From the NCBI GenBank assembly GCA_016946835.1, contig JACVTC010000120.1, positions 135,001-182,500 on the forward strand: a stretch of 47,500 nt of DNA, in the 5' to 3' direction. The position numbers were made by a program, and so were the translations under genes. This DNA comes from Neocallimastix lanati (nom. inval.). Its lineage: Eukaryota > Neocallimastigomycota > Neocallimastigomycetes > Neocallimastigales > Neocallimastigaceae. This document shows, piece by piece, positions 37,824 through 47,500 of this stretch. The notes under the pieces were generated by a model, which was not told where the DNA came from, made no database searches, and was given only the letters and a program-made list of their open reading frames with translations. The stretch's first letter is position 1. The number at the start of each line of letters is the position of its first letter.

Positions 37824-40482
37824 ATTATTATTATTATTATATTTTATTATTATTTATTATATTTTATTAAATTTTTTTATTTTTTTTTTATTTTTTTTTT
37901 TATAATAATATTTTATTATATTTTATTAAATTTATAATTTCCTTTTTTTTATTTTTATTTTTTATTTTATTTTTAATATTTTATTTTATTTTATTTTATT
38001 TTATTATTATTATTATTTTTTTTTTAATTTTATTTTATTATATTTTATTAAATTTATAATTTCATTTTTTTTTTTTTTTTAATTTTATTTTATTATATTT
38101 TATTAAATTTATAATTTCATTTTTTTATTTTATTTTATTTTATTTTATTTTATTTTTTATTTTATTTTATTTTATTTTATTTTTTTTTTAATTTATTAGT
38201 TAACTCCAAGGAAAAAACGTAGAAATGAAATGCTTAAAAATATTACCAAATCCCCCTATAAAATGTCTAAATGGATTACTAATGATAAAAATAATTATTT
38301 GTTGCCACCAACACTAAATCAAAATAATTCTTCAGAATGTATTGTTTTTGCACCAAAAACTCCTTCTAAGAAAAATAAAAAGTCACGTAATAATGTTTAT
38401 TTTGTTGGAAATGATAATAATAATGAAAAATTATCCGAGGCTTCTTCAGAGCAATTTAATTCACATCAAAATGATTTTAAGGTTTGTCAAACCCCTATGG
38501 TTCAAAAACGTAGTAAATCCTTTGTTCAAGATCGGGAAGGTAAAAAATTGGTTAGAAGTCAATCCCTTTTAGAGGAATTAAATAGTATTGCGGCGGATGA
38601 TAAAGAGAATGAACCTTTCAATGATAACATTAATGTCAATATTAATGAGAATCATTTAAATGGTCGATCCAATGAGAAGAATAAGGATAAGGATTGGAAT
38701 AAAGGAAAAAATAAGGAAAAGGATAATGAAAAAGATAAAGATACGAGTTTAGATAGTGCTCAGCTAGAAATTAAAAGCTTATTTGAGGCTTCATTTAGTA
38801 AAAGTACTATTTTAGATCGAAGCCGTAGTTATAGTGAAGCATTAAGACCTATGAAAAATGAGAGTTCCATAGATGATGATGATATTTATAACATGAAATA
38901 TTTATATGAAGATTTATTAACTAATAATAATAATAATGATGATGATAATAATGATAATGATAATAATAATAATAGTAATAATAATAGTAATAATAATAGT
39001 AGTAAAAGTGGTAATAGTACATCAAGCATTGATAATGATTCGGATGGTGTTAATATCTTTAGTGGTAGTAGAATACATAATCATGGACATAATCAATTTA
39101 GTCATAATAGTTATAATAAGAACATCAGAAATAACAGTAATAGTAATATTGTTCATAATAACAATAACAATCCAAATAATGGTCGAGGAAGCAATAACAA
39201 AAGTAATAACAATAGCAACAACCAAAGCCGTAATATAATTATAAATAATAGTAATAGTAATAGTAATAGCATTAGTAATAGTAATAGTACTAATAGTACG
39301 AACATTATTCCCTTTAAAAAATGGCTTCCTAATGATATTAATTCCGATACCACTGAAACTAAATCTATTTCAAATTCAAATACTGACAAAAATGATAGTC
39401 CAACACATTCTATTGATGACCTGGAGCAATTAAAAAATCAATACTCTGTTTTAGGTGATCGTCGTTTCTCATTTTCACCTTCTCCTTCACCTACTCCTTT
39501 AAGCTATTCAAGAGAAATTTCTTTATCTCCAACCTTTAATAAAATGAATAGAAATAATTCTTTTACTTTAGGAGAGAACGGTAATCGATCTTTTTTAGAT
39601 TTTTCTGGTATAAAGGAAGATCTTTTTGGTAATAAAATAAATAGAAAAAGTAGCTTTATCAATTTCAATACACGTTCCTTTGATCTTTCCAGTGAAGGTA
39701 GTAGTATCACTAGTGATCATGGCGGTGGTGACGGTCTTAGAAAAAACATTTTAGGTGATTCGTTTCGTGAAAGGCTCAGTCCAAAGAACCCTGATGATAG
39801 TGATAATATTTTCCAAAAACCTTGGAGTCCCGTCACCACCACCACCATCACCACCACCACCACTACCAATATCACCAATAATACATCTCCACCAGATGAA
39901 GAAATTATGAGAACACCCTCTAAACGTAAATTGAGACAAACCGTTAAATTACCTCACTTTACTTTCACCTCTCCCAGTGTCAAAAGAAAATTACGTCTTT
40001 TTGAGGAGGAAGAAGAGGAAGAGAAAGAGAAAGAGAAAGAGGAAAGAGATCATGGTAAAGAAAATGAACGTCATGACCAAAAAATATCTTTTAATATTCA
40101 ACAAGATGAAAATCAAGATCTATCTCGATATCTTAAAGTACCCATTCTTTCTACCCCCAAGAAAAGAAGAATTAATGTGTTAAAAGTTTCTAATTCTAAA
40201 CCTCTTAAAGATAATGATACCACTCCCGATCAAAACAATAATATTTTATTCTCTATTCTATCTAATTATGATTCAACTCATTTAGCCCCAACTTACTCCC
40301 TCAAAAATAAATCATCATTTAATACGAAAGGAAGTGGTAGTCAAGATCAAGGTCAAGGTCAAGAACGAAATCAAAATTCATCGAATCCTCTTGATGATCT
40401 TGTGATGACCACTCCCTCTAAAAAATATAATATTTTTACTGTAGCTCCAACTCCTACAAAATATACCAGTATTTTTGATTAA
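31251..40482 (+). CDS. TICRR: Treslin/TICRR-like DNA replication initiation factor
   Basis: Fourteen exons: 31251-31522, 31778-32396, 32678-32951, 33208-33256, 33434-33956, 34125-34212, 34447-34738, 34975-35095, 35337-35519, 35680-36053, 36274-36588, 37025-37410, 37631-37713 and 38200-40482. They give about 1953 residues, close to human Treslin. Treslin (counterpart of yeast Sld3) helps load CDC45 on the MCM helicase after CDK phosphorylation creates TopBP1 (Dpb11) sites. Evidence, by recalled similarity to human Treslin: vWA-like start CIAFLVDTSATQL, then QWGYQFYTSDSR, SPTK at about residue 179 and LFLVTPLPDCYDSL; ERWYKSILNNF; the block from KKKKKTVKEI to LKQMKFNI; QVIVLLEYLRLYV, LDKLCIWMTLDQ-like helices; and LPKIIKHLYTKVSGGL. 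Residues 1194-1953 are Asn/Ser-rich and disordered, with several CDK sites. Intron 1 appears to be a U12-type AT-AC intron; the others are GT..AG. Family identity is well supported. Small acceptor shifts remain possible. Confidence 0.9.
31523..31777 (+). other. Putative U12-type AT-AC intron in the Treslin gene
   Basis: The intron starts with ATATCCTTT (31523-31531), a perfect match to the AT-AC minor-spliceosome donor. No GT dinucleotide occurs from 31519 to beyond 31810, so no ordinary donor exists inside it. The proposed acceptor AC at 31776-31777 gives QWGYQFYTSDSR, in line with the Treslin pattern. A weak branch-like TTTATTAAA (31753-31761) lies 16-17 bases before it. An AC at 31791-31792 or AG at 31794-31795 would also keep frame. 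Confidence 0.75.
33343..33387. repeat. Long poly-T tract in a Treslin intron
   Basis: A run of about 40 T between exons 4 and 5, preceded by an AT dinucleotide run. Similar tracts occur in most introns of this window. Confidence 0.9.
36592..36780. repeat. (TTA)n and poly-T block in a Treslin intron
   Basis: Two (TTA)n arrays (36592-36635 and 36713-36751), TTTTATA-like units between them, and a T run of about 29, all within the 436-base intron before exon 12. Confidence 0.9.
37801..38190. repeat. AT, TTA and TTTTA repeats in a Treslin intron
   Basis: Most of the 486-base intron before exon 14 is (TA)n, (TTA)n and (TTTTA)n. Three near-copies of a TTTTATTATATTTTATTAAA segment occur at about 37910-38110. 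Confidence 0.85.
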
Positions 40483-40724
40483 ATGAGGAAAAAAAAAACT
40501 AAAATAAAATAAAATAAAAAAAAAAAAATAAAAAAAAAAAAAATACATTATATTGTATATATAAAGTTTTTTTTTTTATTTTTTATTTTTTATTTTTTAT
40601 TTTTTTTTAATTCATTTAATCAATTTTATATATATATATATATAAAATATAAAATATTTATTTACATTGAATTCTTTATAATTTTTATTCTTTATAATTT
40701 TTATTCTTTATAATTTTTATTATA

Positions 40725-40764
<40 letters not shown>

Positions 40765-40972
40765 TAATTATTTAAATTATTATTATTTACAGATGAAATT
40801 TTTTTTTTTTAATTATTTTTTCCTCTTTCTATTATACTATATAATTTTAATAATATATAATACATTTTTTTTTTTTTTTAAAAAAAAAAATAATAATAAA
40901 AAAAAAAAAAAAGATAATAGTAAAAATAAAATAAAAACGATAAAAATAAATATATAAATATATAAATAAATA

Positions 40973-41003
<31 letters not shown>

Positions 41004-41407
41004 GATTAAAAAACATACAAATATTACAAACAAATAACTAAAAAAAAAAAAAAACATTTATTAATTTTTTTAAATGATTTATTTAATTTTTAATTTTATA
41101 TTTTTTTTAAATTGTAGTTTATATTTTATAGTTTATATATTTTGTATTTTGTATATATATGTATATAAATTGATTTATATATTTTATAAATTATTATTAT
41201 TATTATTATTATTAGTATTAATTTTTATTTTTATTAATTTTTTTTTTTTAAAAAATATTTATTATTATGTATTTTTATTATTTTAATATCATTTACTTTT
41301 TTATTTTTATTTTTATTTTTATTTTTCTTTATTTTTTTTTATTCTTTTTTTTTTTTTTTTCTTTTTCTTCTTCTTTTTTTTTATTTCTATTCATTTATTT
41401 ATTTATC

Positions 41408-41448
<41 letters not shown>

Positions 41449-41463
41449 TTTTTTATTTTTTTT
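40483..41463. other. Intergenic region between convergent Treslin and EIPR1 genes
   Basis: Nearly pure A/T: poly-A, poly-T, TTTATTC repeats at about 40676-40715, AT runs and a long T tract at 41411-41445. No gene. Both 3' ends must lie here. Confidence 0.55.
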
Positions 41464-44769
<3,306 letters not shown>

Positions 44770-45224
44770 TTTTTTTTTTTTTTTTAATATATTATAAAAT
44801 AAAATTAAAAATCTAAATGAAATATTAACAGATAGATAAGGTCTATAAATAAATGATATAGCCTAAAAGGTTATGAGAAGTTAGTGGTTTATTTAAATAT
44901 TTTAATTAATTTAAAATTTACTATTTCTGCTATTAATTATTCCTATTGAAAAAATATCTATTAATTGTATTATATTATTCTTAATAGTTATTAATATATT
45001 TATATATTTCTATTATTATTTATTATTTATTTATAATTTATTTATAATTTATTTCTATTATTATTTATTTATTTATATTTTATTTATTTATTTATTTATA
45101 ATTTATTTATTTATATCTATTATTTATTATTTATTTATATTTTATTTATAATTTATTTATTTATTTATAATTTATTTATTTATTTATTTATAATTTATAT
45201 ATTTATATCTATTATTTATTATTT

Positions 45225-45460
45225 ATTTATATTTTATTTATTTATTTATATTTATTTATTATTCAATTATTCAATTATTTATTATTTATTATTTATTATA
45301 TATTTATATTTTATTTATTTATTTATATTTATTTATTATTCAATTATTCAATTATTTATTATTTATTATTTATTATATATTTATATTTTATTTATTTATT
45401 TATATTTATTTATTATTCAATTATTCAATTATTTATTATTTATTATTTATTATTTATTTA
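45225..45460. repeat. 77-base tandem repeat, about three copies
   Basis: The word ATTCAATTATTCAATTATTT recurs at 45261, 45338 and 45415, exactly 77 bases apart. The flanking units (TATTTATATTTTATTTATTT) are essentially identical, so the array is young. Confidence 0.92.
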
Positions 45461-45862
45461 TTTTTAATTATTTATTATTCAATTATTCTTTTTTTCTTAA
45501 AATGTTTTAATTTATTTATTAAAAATAAAAAATAATTTTCATAATAATTAAAATTAGTCCCATCTTCGATCAATTTTATTGATTTTTTTTTTTTTATAAA
45601 TTTATATGAAATATATTCCTATTTTATTAATAAAATAATAATATGTATATAGTAATAAGATAAAAAATAAGAACATCTATTGACGGATTATTATTGCATT
45701 TATTATATAAATAAAAATTAAAATGTAGTATTTAGTTCTATTCTATTTTAAAGTCTTTTTTAAATTTTTTTTTTCTGTAGTAAAACATATAAAGAATTTA
45801 TTATTATAACTGTTAATACTTTTCCATTAAATTATTTTTCTTTCTTTCTTTCTTTCTTTCTC

Positions 45863-45895
<33 letters not shown>

Positions 45896-47060
45896 TACTT
45901 TTTAATAAGAATTAAAGAAAAAAAAGTTAACAATTTAAATTTAAAATAAGGTAAAAAATATTCTTGATTCGATAAAAATTATAGTAAATTACTGGTTAAA
46001 AAAAAAAAAAAGATTAAATAAAAAAAAATTTTTTATTTTAAAATTTGGATGAACATCTAAACCATAAAAAAAATGATTATTTTAAATTACTCAATTAATA
46101 TTTATTTATTGTTTTTTTATTATTATTATTATTATATTATTATTATTTATTATTTATTATTATTATTATTATTACATAAATTATTTAGTTTTTATGAATA
46201 ATACATTTTATAAATTTTTATTATCATTATTTATTACTATTAATTATTATTATTTATTATTTATTATTTATTATTTTTTTATTTCTCGTTACATTCTATA
46301 ACGATTATATTAATAAAGTATTTAAAGAAAAAAATATAATAAATTATAATTTTTTTTTTTAATTTGTAAATCAATAATTAGTTAATATTAATAATAAAAA
46401 AAACATCAATAACAAAACAAAAGGGATGTATTTAACTTATTTTTATTCATGCTATATGATATAAATTATAAAATATACAATCTTTAAAAAAATTTAAAAA
46501 AAAAGTATTTATAAAAATAATATTTTATAATAGATTAAACAAGAAAAATTATTAATATAGATAATAATAGTACAATAATAGTATATTAATTAAAACACTC
46601 TTTCAATTTGAATTATTTTATTTTATTTTATTTTATTTTTTTTATTTCTTAAAAATTGATTTATCATATATATGATATAAATATCATATAAATTAGTGAA
46701 TAGTAATTTAATTTTGCTTTTGGAATTAGCTGATGAATAATTGAAACAATTTAAAATTATTAAGATTAAAATATTATTATTTAAATTTATTATTAATGTT
46801 TAATGTTAGAAAAAAAATAAAATAAAATAAAAATAAAATAAAATATTATATGATAAATATTTAAATAGAAAAACATGAATAGACTTTTTCAATTTAAATA
46901 AAGCAAACTTTAAATATTAATTAATTATCACTTTTGTATTTTTTTTGGAAAAACTGTTAAAAAAAATAAGTAAATAAATAAAAACAATTTAAAATATCTA
47001 TAAAATATTAACAACAAAAATAATAATAATACTAACAACAAATAATAATAATAATAATAA

Positions 47061-47150
47061 TTAATAAATAATAAATAATAATAATAATAATTAATAAATA
47101 ATAAATAATAATAATAATAATTAATAAATAATAAATAATAATAATAATAA
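47061..47150. repeat. 30-base tandem repeat, three perfect copies
   Basis: The 30-base unit beginning TTAATAAATAATAAATAATA occurs three times without change, flanked by (TAA)n. The minus strand reads as a Tyr/Leu repeat that is a by-product. Confidence 0.95.
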
Positions 47151-47163
47151 TTAATAATTAATA

Positions 47164-47208
<45 letters not shown>

Positions 47209-47500
47209 TATAATAATAATAATTATAATAATAATTTTTTATAACTATCATAAAGTAATCATTTAAATAAATAAATAAATAGTGTTAAATATTAAATATT
47301 TGGAGAGAAATTTTATTATTATAATTAATTTTAATATAATTTTAAATATATTTTATTATTATTAATGTTTTTTTTTTTTTATCATTGCACATATAAATAT
47401 TAATTAAATTCTTATACAATAAAAGTACTTTTCTTATCTTTTCTTTTTTTTTTTATTTTATTTTATTTTATAGAGAATAAAATTTACAATAAAGTAATCA

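Larger units (their letters stand above)
44770..47500. other. Gene-poor AT-rich region at the right end
   Basis: It includes the promoter side of EIPR1 (from 44770). No gene was found up to the window end. Contents: a 77-base tandem repeat (about 45225-45460), (TTAT) repeats from 45020, a CTTT run near 45838-45862, (TTA)n near 46120-46175, a 30-base tandem repeat (47061-47150) and (TAA)n around 47165-47235. Confidence 0.55.

Noticed and set aside
38936-39389. Alternative frames rich in Ile, Val and Leu on both strands
   Set aside because: These are shadows of the Asn/Ser-rich part of Treslin exon 14.

Overview
The window is a piece of an extremely AT-rich eukaryotic nuclear genome. Its genes are split by short AT-rich GT..AG introns. 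Spaces between genes are filled with homopolymers, (AAT)n, (AAAT)n and 7-base repeats, and the long proteins carry Asn, Ser and Lys runs. Four traits point to an anaerobic gut fungus (Neocallimastigomycota): the base composition, an LRR secretory protein with a Cys-rich cap, a bacterial-looking M18 peptidase behind an organelle-type leader, and Asn-rich proteins. This placement is inference; no taxonomic marker could be searched.

Layout: (1) 1-1280, minus strand, the 5' part of a secreted leucine-rich-repeat protein built from identical 69-base exons and running off the left edge. (2) 1281-9015, a gene-poor stretch with simple repeats, a perfect 36-bp palindrome, GC-richer islands that look like decayed mobile DNA, and copy A of a dispersed repeat. 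(3) 9016-12119, plus strand, an M18 aminopeptidase of bacterial type whose leader peptide lies on its own upstream exon. (4) 15017-19040, minus strand, a 1215-residue coiled-coil protein with a CC1-box, resembling BICD/BICDR/HAP1-type dynein adaptors. (5) 19041-28278, gene-poor, with copy B of the dispersed repeat and several minisatellites. (6) 28279-29551, plus strand, RPB11, five exons. (7) 31251-40482, plus strand, a 14-exon Treslin/TICRR homologue of about 1953 residues. (8) 41464-44769, minus strand, a nine-exon EIPR1/TSSC1 WD40 protein. (9) 44770-47500, repeats only.

The genes are housekeeping and cell-biology genes with no common pathway: transcription (RPB11), start of DNA replication (Treslin), dynein transport (adaptor), endosome/Golgi retrieval (EIPR1), peptide breakdown, probably in an organelle (M18), and a secreted LRR protein. 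No operon-like logic is expected or seen.

The strongest points for a second look are: an apparent U12-type AT-AC intron (donor ATATCCTTT) in the Treslin gene, inside a 300-base stretch that lacks any GT dinucleotide; a vWA-containing, animal/plant-like Treslin in a fungus; a bacterial-type peptidase joined to a candidate hydrogenosomal presequence through a long intron; a CC1-box dynein adaptor in a fungus; and one-exon-per-repeat LRR architecture. Exon coordinates were worked out by hand from reading frame, splice sites and recalled family similarity. Every listed join keeps the frame, but no transcript evidence was available.
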